Source: Hirsutella rhossiliensis
Lineage: Eukaryota > Ascomycota > Sordariomycetes > Hypocreales > Ophiocordycipitaceae
Length of the DNA stretch: 64,000 bases
Assembly (NCBI RefSeq): GCF_020360975.1
Contig: NW_025408669.1
Location: 3,162,001-3,226,000, forward strand
Reading direction: 5' to 3'
Shown here: positions 44,131 to 54,434 of the stretch, in pieces
Layout of the letters: each line of letters opens with the position of its first letter
How positions within the stretch are numbered: position 1 is the first letter of the stretch
The notes under the pieces: model-generated
Told to the model about the DNA's origin: nothing
Databases searched by the model: none
The model's input: only the letters and a program-made list of their open reading frames with translations
Program-made: the position numbers and the translations under genes

Positions 44131-44222
44131 AGGGGGTGTGTCGTGAAAACGGGTTAACGATCTAAGTCCGAGGGTTACCTAGTCGGGCTGACTCTAGCAA
44201 AGGTGACTGAGAAGGATGAATA
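44131..44222 (+). mobile_element. Polypurine tract and start of a copia 3' LTR
   Basis: About 100 bp after the copia stop codon, 'agggggtg' at 44131 resembles the polypurine tract. It is followed by TGT (44137 or 44139), the usual LTR start. The LTR end was not identified and the LTR is probably truncated. Up to 44603 only non-coding sequence follows, perhaps the Crypton 3' flank. Confidence 0.45.
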
Positions 44223-44603
44223 ATGTCGTTGGTAAGCAGGACTTATCGTGGGGTCGATTTGCGGAGTAATTTCGGGAAATCGTATGCGATTACATATCTA
44301 CCATCTGATAAGTGCCCGGCGCCGCGCACGCGAATATCTCCACGGCCAGCAGCCCAATCGAGGCCATTCCGGGGCCTGGGGGACTACTCCACTCCGGCGG
44401 CGCGTTTGGTCGAGGAGCACCGTATAGGCTACTGTCCGTCGAGATATTTGCGTTGCAGCGCCGCGAATGGGTAATGGGGGGGCTAGGCTCGGCTACAGGA
44501 ACTGCGAGATAGTAATGCACCGATCCTACGGCCCTTTGATCCTCAAAAATATGTCTAGTTACATGGATATAAATATGTATAAAGACTCTACGAGGCGGCT
44601 GGC

Positions 44604-45212
44604 TTACGTCGACGAGGGCGGTCCGCTTTCCCAGCCGGGTCCTCCGCCCCGACGGCCCTGACCTCGAGTTGGACCTGGTCCCGGGCCTGGACCTGGGTCA
44701 TCGGGCACGGGGGTCCCTACCTGTACCCGTATCTGGCCCTGGCCCTGGCCCCGATCCTGGCCCCGCCGTCGGCGCTGTTTGAGCTCGTCGACGAGTCGGT
44801 TCAAGCTTCGGCCGGCGCGTAACAGCTCTAGCTCTGCAACGGCCGCCTCCTTGCATTTGCCGGACGCCATACGGGCCAACAGCTCGTCCCAGATCACCTT
44901 CCGGCGACAGAACTGCACTCTGACCCCGTTCCCCGGGCGCCAGCGGCTTCCCCACGTCTCTTCCAGCTCCCGTACGGCCTTCTGACCTGCAAACCCTTCA
45001 CCCCATTCCTTCCAGACGTCCCCCACCGTAAAGACCCTTGCCAGGGCTGTGACGATAGGCATGCCTGGTACCAGAGGCTCTGGGGCGGGGGCCGGGGCCG
45101 GGGCCGGAGCTGTATTGAGATTCAAGGTAGGTACTGTTGACGGGGCCGGGGCCGGGGCTGGGGCCAGCGCCTCTGCTGACCCGGCTCCGAAGTAGCCGGT
45201 AAAGGTGATAGG
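44604..45212 (-). pseudogene. Crypton C-terminus with GCR1_C-type domain
   Basis: C-terminal part of the Crypton protein. After the gypsy junction come two Ala-Pro runs (ALAPAPAPAPS and TAPAPAPAPAPEP) encoded by ggggcc repeats. A GCR1_C-like domain follows: FTVGDVWKEWGEGFAGQKAV, then RELEETWGSRWR, with the conserved W-x2-W and the SRWR stretch. It ends in a Gly/Arg/Pro-rich tail. GCR1_C binds DNA in yeast Gcr1 and related proteins; here it would help target the recombinase. No break inside this stretch. Confidence 0.75.
45208..45212. repeat. gypsy target-site duplication (atagg), left copy
   Basis: The pentamer atagg lies at 45208-45212 directly outside the left LTR and again at 51348-51352 directly outside the right LTR. 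Five base pairs is standard for Ty3/gypsy integrases. Confidence 0.92.
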
Positions 45213-45469
45213 TGTTACGGCCAGGCACATACGAGCCTTGACGGCTATAAAGATGTATTGGCACTATGAACGAAGACTCAAAGCTAAGGAGCAAGAAAGA
45301 AAGACTAGACTACACGACCGAGCTGGCCCTTATGTGCATATGCACGAGGTTACCTCAGCAGCGCTCAGGTAAGCACGAGGTCGCACGTGGGCACGTGATG
45401 CTGCTTGGGCACGTGACACTGGTGACGTTCTGCGCTGGTGTCTCTACGCTGGCGCGCAGGGTCGTGACA
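45213..45469 (-). repeat. gypsy 3' LTR
   Basis: 257 bp, identical to 51091-51347. A 68-aa open frame inside it is only LTR sequence. It contains two gggcacgtga-type copies (cacgtgggcacgtgatg, gggcacgtgacac), possible E-box-like promoter elements. Confidence 0.93.
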
Positions 45470-45670
45470 CTACCCCCCGTCTAAGGCCTTGATATGCGTA
45501 TCAAGGTAGTCAGTCGTGGCGGCGGGTTCTTGGTTTCACGGCTTTCTCGGCTGTGTCATCATCGTCTCGTTCCTCGCAGCCCTCCTCCGCTGCAGCACAT
45601 TCGATCCAGTATTGCAGGTTGACGGGTGGGCCTGCTGCGTCCGGATGTTCATCGTGGAATACCTTCAATG

Positions 45671-47309
45671 CTATTGGTGCGTTACGGAAATTCTAGCCGG
45701 GTACCAGGTCTCATCAGGTCACATCCCTTCCATAAGACCTGGTATTCCAGTCGTCGACTCCTACCGGTTACTCGAGACTGCTGGACTTGATCAACCTCCC
45801 ACTCGGGTTCTCCGTTGATCTCCTCGGGTGGCGGAGGTGTCTGGATCTGCTGGGGCAAGGGGTTATCGGCTGCTTTTCGAAGACGGTCGGCGTGGAATAG
45901 GTTCTTCATTTTGTACGACTCGGGCAGCTGCAGTACGTAGCTATGACCGCGTTCTTCCAGGATTACGAACGGACCTGACCATTGGTTATCTAGCCGAGTA
46001 GTCGGAGCGTTCGTGGCGAAGCCTTTCCTGCTGAGAAAAACTCGGTCACCGATGGCAAAGTCGGTTGGTCGTCGTTTCCTATTAGCCTGTTCCTTCTGAC
46101 GTTCTTGAGCGGCGGTGGCAGCATTCCTGGCGTCTTCCTGGGTTTCCTGGGCGGTTTGCACAAGTTCCCTAGCTCTGGCGGCGGGTCCGGTGGCAGCGGT
46201 CTTGTCAGTCGGGGGCAGTGACAGGGGGTTCCGGATATCTCGGCCTAGGGCTACTTTTAACGGTGCCATGTCGATGGAAGAGTGCCAAGACGAGTTATGG
46301 GCGAAGTCGAGGGCGGGCAGCAGGGAACTCCAGTTGTCTTGATGCTTCGTCACGTAGAATCGTAGCTTTTGATCCAGGTATTGATTTGTGACTTCTACAC
46401 CCCCTTGGGTCTGAGGGTGTAGGGAGCTTCCATGACGATGCTTCGTTCCCGTGAGCCGGTTAATCTCTGCGAGGAAGGCAGAAATAAACTGTCCAGCGTT
46501 GTCAGAAATCCATACGAGGGCATACCGAAGAAACGATAGAGGTAGCGGAAGTAGCGGCTAGCTAAGACTTCTGCTGTATCGTTTTTCTTTCCTGGGAGCG
46601 TGGCGATAATCCGGCTTAGCTTGCAGACGAAGGTCCAAACATAGTCATATCCGTAACGGTCTTTCGGCATATCCTTCCCGTCACATTCGACGTGCTCCCA
46701 AACAGAAGTCGGCACGGGCAGTGGATGGAGCAGTCCAGGGGTCTTGTCTCGAGGGGTTTTGTTGCGGCGGCAGTCGTGGCAGTTCCGAATATAACGACGG
46801 ATATCCTCCTTCATCCTTGGCCAGTAGAAGTCTCGTTGGAGCAGCTTGATTACCTTGTTCTGTCCGGCGTGAGCGAAGATCTGGGGCTCGTGGGCTTCGC
46901 GAATGAGCGCGGTCTGAAGAAACGTCTGCTTGTCTGAGGTCTGGGCTGGTACGATCAGGTGTGTTCCATGGGTGCCGAGGTCTTGGAGGAGGTTCTCTTG
47001 GCGGATCAACGAAACGAGTTCGGCTCCCTTCGGGACCGAGTTCGGGTCTAGTTCTGGGCGGTCTTGATCGGGCGTCTGCTGTATCCCTTGGTCTTCTGGG
47101 GTCTGTAGGGCACTCGTGGCCCTCAGAACTAATGGTCTAGTAGGCTTAGGTTCGGGACTAAAGTTCTGAGGGGGCAGGTGGCCGGCGGCCGTAGGGTCTA
47201 GCGAGTCGGTCGCGAAGCCTAGCCTTTCCGGAGGATCAGGGTCACCGTGCGTTCCTCGGCTTCCCGGGCCTTTACGGTAGGAAGCTCGGCTGTCTTCCTG
47301 AGAGGGCAT
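45671..47309 (-). pseudogene. gypsy integrase with C-terminal chromodomain, broken
   Basis: Inserts the cDNA into the genome. The frame 47309-46395 has the H2C2 zinc-binding region (HAGQNKVIKLL, then CHDCRRNK) and the first catalytic Asp (VECDGKDMPKDRYGYD). A frame change near 46535 precedes the next catalytic Asp region (WISDNAGQF, readable in the shifted frame) and the Glu region. The frame 46353-45682 has the rest (FAIGDRVFLSRKGF, GPFVILEERGHSYVLQLPES, NLFHADRLRK). It ends in a chromodomain (EWEVDQVQQSRVTGRSRRLE, YQVLWKGCD) whose last strand (DETWYPARIS) is in another frame ending at 45671. The chromodomain suggests targeting to histone-marked heterochromatin. Confidence 0.88.
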
Positions 47310-48468
47310 CGGCGACTACGTTCAGTCGACCGGGGCGGTAGAGGAAACGGATGTCGAACTGGGCGAGAAAGTCGGACCATCTGATCTGTCGTACCGAGAG
47401 CAGGCGCTTCGTAGAGAAATGGACTAAGGCTTCGTGGTCGGTGATCACATCAAATTTCTGGCCTAAGAGCTCTGGGTAGAAGTGCTCTAGACTCTGTACG
47501 ACGGCGAGGAGCTCTCGATCTTGGATTGGGTAGGCTCGCTCGGCCGGGGTCATGGTCCTAGAGAAGAATCCAACGGGCTTCCAGGTCCGATCAGGCTGTT
47601 CCTGCCATAGAACACCAGCTGTGGCATTCCGGGAGGCATCGGTCTCCAGTCGGGTCGGCAGTTCTGGTCTAAAGAAGGCGAGGACCGGGGCTTCGATAGC
47701 CAGGCGCTTGAGTTGATCAAATGCTTCGCGTTGCTCCGGGCCCATCACAAAGGCAACATCCTTCTTAAGCAACCGGTTCAAGGGTTCTGCCACTCCCGAG
47801 GCGTGGTAGCAGAAAACACGGATGAAATTGCATAGGCCAACGAATGATCGGATCGCGGTGCGGTCTCGGAGGTCTTCAAGCTTCCAGTCTTGTATCGATC
47901 GAACTTTCCGAGGGTCGACACTAAGGCCCACACCGGCTTCAAGCAGAACGCCGAGGTAGTCAACCTTGGTCACGTTAAATCTAGACTTCTTGATGTCTCC
48001 CTGGAGGTTGGCCTGATGGAGTCGCCAGATCACTTCTTGACAGTCTTTCCAGTGGTCTTCTTCTTTATCCGAGTAGATCAGGACGTCATCTGCGTAGGCG
48101 CTGGCGCACCGGTCGAGGAGATCGTGAAGCTGCGCGTTGATAAACTGCTGGAACCAGGCGGGACCTACCTTCAGACCGAACGGGAGGACTTTCCAGCGGA
48201 AAGTTCCGAAACGGGTGCGAAAGGCGGTCAAATACTCGGAGTCAGGGTCCATGCGGAGACGGTGGAAGGCCTGGATCACATCGATCTTCGTAAAGCGTTG
48301 AGCTTCACGGCAACCGAAAGCAGTACCTTCGAGGGACGGAGCGGGCGTGATGCGACTTTTAAGATGATCGTTCATCCAACGGTAGTCGATGCAGAAGCGG
48401 CGGGCGGTCGTGTTCGGTTTCGGAGCGAAGAGGACGGATGCGGCGTGCGGACTCGGATCGGGCCCCAT
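47272..48468 (-). pseudogene. gypsy reverse transcriptase and RNase H
   Basis: Copies element RNA to cDNA and degrades the RNA. The frame has SVLFAPKPNTTARRFCIDYR, KIDVIQAFHRLRM, LPFGLKVGPAWFQ and the catalytic 'SAYADDVLIYSD'. RNase H follows (RLETDASRNATAGVLWQE, IQDRELLAVVQSLEHFYPEL, VITDHEALVHFS), ending near VVADALS. The first RT strands (PPSYRTPVKYLPLEKETVD) lie in the upstream gag-protease frame, so one base is lost near 48476. A second frame change just after VVADALS separates it from the integrase. Confidence 0.9.
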
Positions 48469-48473
48469 GAAAT

Positions 48474-50650
48474 CTATCTCCGGAGGTGATCGACAGTCTC
48501 TTTCTCTAGAGGCAGATACTTAACGGGCGTGCGGTACGATGGGGGTACTGTCGGCGAAAGAGGCTTCTCAAGCTCTAGGACTACATCGTGACCGGGTCGG
48601 CTCGAAGGTAGGGTGTGGGCCTCTTTCTTCGAGAAGAATCCCTCTAGATGGGTGAGCTGGGGCGGTAGACGACTACGGACACAAGCAACATGCTCAGGGT
48701 CTTCTCCCTGAGGGAACGGAATGCTTTGTCCCTGGTAGGTCTTCTGATCCGGGGAGACTTTAGCAACGGTTCGAGCACTAGGGACGGTCTGGTCAAGGCC
48801 GGAGCTTGGCTCGAGCTGGACTGGATCCCGGGGCATCAACGGTTCGAGTTCGTTCCACTGTTCGAATCTCTCGTGAGACTCTACTTGGCAGACCAGGGCG
48901 TTAATCAGGGCTTGATCTTCGGAGGCTTGGACCGAGGCGACGGAGACGAAGTCGGTAGCAGGGGCGGTCGTGAGCTGAAAACGGACAGACTTCTTGGCAG
49001 ACGGAGACTTGGACTGAAACGACGGAGACGGAGTCGGTAACGGGGTCGGGACAGAGGCCGGAGGAGCTTGATCAGAGCGGCGCCAGTTCTTGTGGAGGAT
49101 CCGGTAGCGTTTCTCCTCTTTCTCGAGCAGGCGGTTCCGCCTCTCAGCGTCGGCCTGGATCTTAGGGTCGATCCGACCCGAGAGCGGGGCTTGACGAGAG
49201 AGCTGGATCGTCGGGGAGAACTTGGCGAGGGCAGGAAGATCATCTGGCCAGATGATCTGTCGGGCGGCGCAGTCAAGTAGGAGGCGCTTCTCCCGCATCC
49301 AGAAAAGACCGATAAAGATATCATGGCCACACTCAGCTATATCAAATGTCTCGTTTGCGAACGAACGGCCATCGATGACGAAAGTGGCGACCAGCTGTTT
49401 CTGGATATAGCCGGCTGGCTTTCCACGGAAGTCTTGGAGGGGAATCCGACTCGGGAGCTCCTTAATCTGGGCTCCGAGTCTTTGGGCGGCGGACTGGGCG
49501 AAGGTTGGGCTAACCAGCAAACGGGTTTCGGCTCCGGTATCACAGAGGGAGCGGGCAGGTAAGCTCACACCATCCACTTGGACTTGACTTGGCAGAGTGA
49601 ATGACTTGCTAGACCTACTCGCCATCTGTGACACCTTAGGGACCATCAAGGAGTCTTGTGATGGTCCTATTCGTTTCGAATCCTGATCAGAGTCGTTGGC
49701 AGGGACAGGGACGGAGGCGACACGGGAGACAGCATGGGTGCGGTCGGGACACTCGCGAGAGAGGTGCCCTGTTTTTCCACAAATAAAGCAGGTGCCATTA
49801 TCCCAATGGACCCTTTTCTCATCGTCGGTCAAGGCTCTGCCAGCATCACGCGAGGTGATAGGGGTCGAGCCGGTCTTGTTCGGAGTCTTGGCGGTAGTCG
49901 GAGCAGTCTTAGTCGGCGCGCGGCGAGATCGGTCGGAAGAGCGGGAGTCCTGTGTCTGCCTCATACTCCTCTTCTGGCAGTGGACAGCGTCTTTAATGAA
50001 CCCACAGAAAACCTCGTAGGTCACGGACTCGTCACGGGTCTTGGTCAAGAGGCTGTTATCTAGGTTGGCCGGGATGTGCTGCCACAAGGTATGCTTCATC
50101 TGGTCCTCGGGCACACGACCGGTCGCAGTTAAGTAGTCAAATTCCGCAAGAAAGTCCACAATGTCGGTCTTCCCATTCACGGTAAACTGGAGGCGTTGCA
50201 GGCGGTCAAGAGCCTCGGAAAGCTCATTCGGATTGCCATAGGCGGACTCAGAAGAAGGGTCGAGTGTCAGAGGAGAAGCGGGTTTCAAGTGCTCGGCGGG
50301 CTTTTCCTCGAGCAGGTTATACAGACAGACCATCCGGCTGTTCTCAGTCCGGAAGGTTCGTACGTCTTCGTCAAATTTGTTCTTTATGCTCAGGATGAAG
50401 GAATGGAACTCGTCCTTCTTCCTGAGAACGTCGCGAGACCTTGATGCGCGATTTGGCGGCGTCGCTGTACTCGGGGTTCTTGCCCTCTGGGAAGGGGGCA
50501 AAACAGGCCAGGCAGCTTTGCCTGTTGGTCGGAAGGCCGGGCCATTTGGGCCGGCAAAAGCAGTCGAGGCTCCCGGTGCTGTTGATTTGATTCAACAGAC
50601 GGAGAGCGTTCATTTAGACGGGCCGTTAAGGCCGCAATCTGTCCCCTCAT
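48474..50650 (-). pseudogene. gypsy Gag and protease
   Basis: The main frame 50501-48474 has the Gag capsid region (EFHSFILSIKNKFDEDVRTF, ALDRLQRLQFTVNGKTDIVD), one zinc knuckle CFICGKTGHLSREC, and an aspartic protease (ARSLCDTGAETRLLV; DTGA active site). It ends with the start of the RT domain. The Gag N-terminus lies in two other frames at 50650-50390 (IREMRGQIAALTARLNE) and 50613-50371 (FPEGKNPEYSDAAKSRIKVS), so at least two breaks occur near 50540 and 50450. Confidence 0.88.
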
Positions 50651-51090
50651 CTCGCGGATGAGAGCGTCTTGGGGCTCGGGGCAGCCATGGCTACTATTTC
50701 GGATTCAGTGGCTTGGCCAGCAAGCCGGGCAGAACGGCGTGGCTGATCCGAGGGCAGGGCTTCCTCGGATATCATAGTCTCGAGGTCAGAGTCTAGGGTC
50801 GGAAATGGTACCACGCGGAATCACGGTCAGATGCCTGCACGAGCAGGGACGGTCGGAGGTCAGACGGGACGAATCCCTGGTCGGAACGGTTGGTCGGACG
50901 ACTACACACACGCGTAGTCTTTGTCGGAACGGACGTGATCTCAGCCTTGAGGATCACTTGGTCGGTGGTCGGAGTCTTGGTCGGAACGGTCAGAACGGAT
51001 GCGCTGGATTTACGTCAGGCGCGTGTGACGTGAAAGCTCGGTGCCTATTTGCTTAATCGCTGGCAAGCGATCTTATTGAGCTTTGAGTAG
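50651..51090 (-). other. gypsy 5' leader
   Basis: Non-coding leader between the 5' LTR and Gag. A 16-nt palindromic stretch, atcgcttgccagcgat (element strand), lies just inside the LTR at about 51055-51072 and may form a hairpin at the primer-binding region. No tRNA-complementary primer site was recognised. Confidence 0.5.
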
Positions 51091-51347
51091 TGTTACGGCC
51101 AGGCACATACGAGCCTTGACGGCTATAAAGATGTATTGGCACTATGAACGAAGACTCAAAGCTAAGGAGCAAGAAAGAAAGACTAGACTACACGACCGAG
51201 CTGGCCCTTATGTGCATATGCACGAGGTTACCTCAGCAGCGCTCAGGTAAGCACGAGGTCGCACGTGGGCACGTGATGCTGCTTGGGCACGTGACACTGG
51301 TGACGTTCTGCGCTGGTGTCTCTACGCTGGCGCGCAGGGTCGTGACA
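51091..51347 (-). repeat. gypsy 5' LTR
   Basis: 257 bp, identical to 45213-45469. It directs transcription leftward on the minus strand. It is flanked outside by the duplication atagg at 51348-51352. Confidence 0.93.
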
Positions 51348-51352
51348 ATAGG

Positions 51353-53461
51353 GACCTTGCCTTGGAGGAGGGCATCGAGGCCGCCCTGAATCCCGTCCAG
51401 CCGGGCCTCAAGCCGGATGGCGAGCCGCTGACTATTCTGTAACAGGGCCTCCCGCGTGCTCTCTATGACGCCGCTTAGTTCCGGCAGCGCGCGTCGTACG
51501 AGCAGGCTTACCGGCTCCATAGCCCCTACCGCGGTGGACCGCACGGCGACGGCGAACTCGTCCCACTCGGGCCCGCCAAAAGGGGCGTAGGCGAAGAACG
51601 GTAGCGACGGGTAGCGGAGCTGTAGGACGGCCAGGTCCTGCAGAAGTACTATACGCAGGCGCCGCATAAGCAAGGAAGCCGTCAGCGGCTGGGTCGTCGT
51701 CGTCGAGACCGCCTTCTGCCCAGCATTGCCGGCGCGCCCGCGCCTCAAAGCGGGTTCCCACCTCGATCCACGGCCACAGCTGCTTTTGTAAGACGTACGG
51801 GGTTCGTGAGCCGCACGCGCGAGGAAGTAGTCCCCGGGAGGCCGAGAAGCCGGCGACGATACGCATGAACTGCCGCGGTAGGTGCGTAAGATATGCCTGG
51901 CAGAGCACGCTCTGGTTCCAGCGGCCGGCCTGCGAGATCTGGGCGAGCGACGTGCCATGGGTCTCCGCGTCCTGGGCGCCCACCCTGCGCGGGAGGTGCG
52001 TCTTCTTCGACGCGATAAGGCCGGCAGCGCCGAAGATACGCCAGGTCTCTTGTAGCTGCGTCGGGTACGAGAGCTCCTGCTCGCGGTCCCGCCCGACGAG
52101 GACCTTGATCCGATACCAGTCCTGACGGCGCCGAAGATACGCCAGGTCTCTTGTAGCTGCGTCGGGTACGAGAGCTCCTGCTCGCGGTCCCGCCCGACGA
52201 GGACCTTGATCCGATACCAGTCCTGACGGCGCCGGAAGGACGGGGGCGGTTCGCCGGCGACGTGCCAGCGCCAAAGAAGAGCTGTGCTAGGGCCTTGCGT
52301 ACAGAATAAGGGGTCCTTGTGCCGGAGCGCGCCCATAAACTCCTTCCTCGCCGTCTTATTTAGCTTGCCGTCCCGTAAAAGGCTTACCAGGCAACCACAG
52401 GGGTCGGGCCTCCGAAGGCGGATAGTCGAGTAGGGATAGGTCTGCAAGCTCCATCTTGCGCCGGTTCTCCCCCCGTAAGAGGTAGTAGTGGCCGAAGAGG
52501 AGGTCGACTCGCGTACGGAGGTTTTGCGGCGTATACGCGGCGCCAGTGAGAAGGAGATCCTGGATCCGAAGCCATTCATCGGGAGGTAGCCGGCCTGGAT
52601 CCCGTCGCTTCCGCGGTCTTTAAAGGAGGCGCGGTCGTGCTTCCCCGCTGCCGGCCCCGTTGCTCAAGGAATCCTCGTACGGCGGCGCCCCGGGATTCTC
52701 CGTATTCGCGTTGCCGTGAGCCACCTGGAGCCTCCATAGCTCGATAACGGCCGCGATATAGGCGTCGATAGTGCCCTCGTAAGCAAAGACCCTTCGGTAA
52801 GGTCTACTGCAGCCGTCGCGAGGCCTGTGGGTGGCACGTAGCCCTCGCGGTCGTCAGCGAGCAGCTCGGCGGCCTCGGCCAGGGGGACCTCCAAAGCTTC
52901 GGCCAGGCTTTCGGCCTCTGCCATGGCCGCGGCCTCGAGCTGCTCCTGTTCGCGCTGTTGCCGTACCTGTACGGCCTCGCCGTTGCCGTTGCCCCTAATC
53001 TTACCCGCGCGCGCGGCTTCTTCTGCGGCGGCACAACGCGTCGTAACAGGATATCCTCTTTGAGCCACGCCGCCAGCTTGTCCGGCGTTACGAGCTCGCC
53101 GTCGGGCCAGCTATAGAGCGAGCCGTCTGCTGCAGCCCGAGGCGTATGGCACCAGGCCTATACGCATTTGTCTGTTAGCCGCCTAGGGGGCCGTACGTGA
53201 CAGGGATCGAAGTGGAGGACCGGCCGGGGGACGCGCCTTCCACTCCCGCTGCTTCGCCGCGTAACTCCGCGTCGTGTTCGCCGGCTGTTCGTCCTTCTTC
53301 GCCTGGATGCCCGCCCTCCGGGCGGCACGGGCGCGCTCGTCAGCTGCCGTGTACGAGTCGTCCGCGGCCATCTCGGTCGATCGGGCAACCTTCCTAGGGC
53401 GAATGTCTGGGCTCGGTTGGCCGGAAACCCGATAAGTCGGGTGGGAACTTATCAAATGCAC
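51353..53461 (-). pseudogene. Crypton tyrosine recombinase, broken
   Basis: A tyrosine recombinase that cuts and rejoins DNA through a phosphotyrosine bond. Reading down from 53461, the N-terminal SAM-like domain (NTTRSYAAKQREW, then WPDGELVTPDKLAAWLKEDI in a shifted frame) is followed by an acidic linker. The first catalytic Arg is in 'YYLLRGENRRKMELADL' near 52450. The second region, 'KTHLPRRVGAQDAETHG', and 'ISQAGRWNQ' with the nucleophile Tyr in 'QAYLTHLPRQFMR' lie near 51990-51870. A coiled-coil-like helix follows (LEARLDGIQGGLDALLQGK). The layout also matches the Ndc10 domain II family. At least three frameshifts and a 101-bp duplication break the gene. Confidence 0.78.
52027..52228. 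repeat. Perfect 101-bp tandem duplication inside the Crypton recombinase
   Basis: The block starting gcgccgaagatacgcc at 52027 is repeated without a mismatch from 52128 to 52228. As 101 is not a multiple of 3 it shifts the frame, so the same peptide (QDWYRIKVLVGRDREQELSY) appears in two frames. Confidence 0.93.
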
Positions 53462-53559
53462 TTATCAGGCGTCCTGCACACGATTTCACGGGCGGCGTTT
53501 TGCGGGCAATAAGTGGTCACGTGGTCTAAGTGAATTACGACGCAATTGCGGGCACCACC

Positions 53560-54422
53560 GATAAGCAACATTGTCTTCACTGCAGCCAGAAAGTGAACTG
53601 GCGCCGAGTAGCATTGCTGCCCCAAACCAGACAGCAGCGGAAGGGTGTAGGAGCGACACCCCGCAACTCGTCTCTACAACAGTTGGTAATCCGGTCATGC
53701 CAACCACTCCGCCAATCTCTTGGCTTCACCATCACTCTATCGTGGGGTTGCAACAATTCTCCGCTATGACCAGCGCGTCATTCTCTTGCCAATCCATCCG
53801 AAAGCTTGCTTGTCAGTCGCACCTCGTCGACATCCCTGGCCGTGTTCGCGGCCGCCCTTGGTCTTTGGAGAACCTGGGTGGATTGATACTGTTGATCCGC
53901 GCTGCGGCAGTCCCTGACGTCGCCGTGATCAGCAGACGATTCGAAAGGCTCCACCTACTGAACAACTCAACGAATGCCTCGATGATTTGCGACTCACCGG
54001 TCCCGCCCTCGAAACCGCCGACGAACTGGCAGAACTGGTGGCATATGATTGAGAAAGCGATCGACTGCGTTTTGTCAGCCGTGTTGCCAACTCTCTGCCC
54101 GTCGCCGAGAAAGGGGCTGATAGGCCAAATTGGGCTTGCATTCCCGCCTCTGCGTCGTCTGCGGTCTCATCGAAGTCAAGTCGGCCGTCGCCATTTCGAC
54201 ATCGTCCTCCCCGTGGCCGGCCATGACTCTCCGCGATGCAGCGCCGCAGCGCGGCGGTCGCCTTCCCGGACCACGGTTATATCTTGTAACGGTATGCCAT
54301 GGATCATCCTCTCCCTCTCCTTCGAAGCACTCATCTGCTGCGACTTGATGGCCCTGACCTGATTTTGCGGTGGTAGTGCGGCCCCGGAAAATACCCGCCC
54401 CTACATACTTATCCGTCTCGCC
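53560..54422. other. Decayed coding-like stretch, unrecognised
   Basis: Both strands have long frames (plus 53571-54362, minus 54530-54075). A plus-strand frame reads TEQLNECLDDLRLTGPALET, then RLRFVSRVANSLPVAEKG, with a stop between. This looks like an old gene fragment. I recognise no family. Confidence 0.3.
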
Positions 54423-54434
54423 CCACGTTCGGGT

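Larger units (their letters stand above)
45213..51347 (-). mobile_element. Ty3/gypsy chromovirus, complete, 6,135 bp, identical LTRs
   Basis: An LTR retrotransposon on the minus strand with 257-bp LTRs at 45213-45469 and 51091-51347 that are identical base for base by eye. On the element strand they start TGTCACGACC and end CCGTAACA. The polypurine tract (ACGGGGGGTAG, element strand) sits next to the 45.4-kb LTR. Gene order is gag, protease, RT, RNase H, integrase, chromodomain, as in Tf1/sushi-type chromoviruses. Identical LTRs mean recent insertion, yet the coding region shows at least five single-base frame changes. Confidence 0.95.
44604..53461 (-). mobile_element. Crypton-type tyrosine-recombinase element, split by a gypsy insertion
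   Basis: Minus-strand coding sequence runs from about 53461 to 51353 and, after the gypsy element at 45213-51347, from 45212 to 44604. It encodes a tyrosine recombinase followed by an Ala-Pro linker and a GCR1_C-type DNA-binding domain, the architecture of fungal Cryptons. Across the gypsy duplication (atagg) the reading frame joins exactly (QGKVPI, then TFTGYFGAG). Element ends were not identified because Cryptons lack terminal inverted repeats. Several frameshifts and a 101-bp tandem duplication disable it. Confidence 0.78.

Noticed and set aside
45266..45484. Small ORF repeated at 51144-51389
   Set aside because: Both copies lie inside the two identical gypsy LTRs and no protein family is visible. 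The duplication is the LTR pair, not a gene family.
48466..48480. Programmed frameshift between gypsy protease and RT
   Set aside because: The shift falls inside the RT domain after its first strands and not at a domain border. No slippery heptamer is seen, and other single-base breaks occur in the same element.
51353..53461. Starship captain (DUF3435) recombinase
   Set aside because: The motifs and the GCR1_C tail fit Crypton/Ndc10-type recombinases. No Starship cargo layout or captain position is visible.
44304..53468. 11-bp inverted pair CTGATAAGTGC as Crypton termini
   Set aside because: Cryptons do not have terminal inverted repeats. The match is short, and gataag motifs recur near 53430-53570, so chance or regulatory motifs are more likely.
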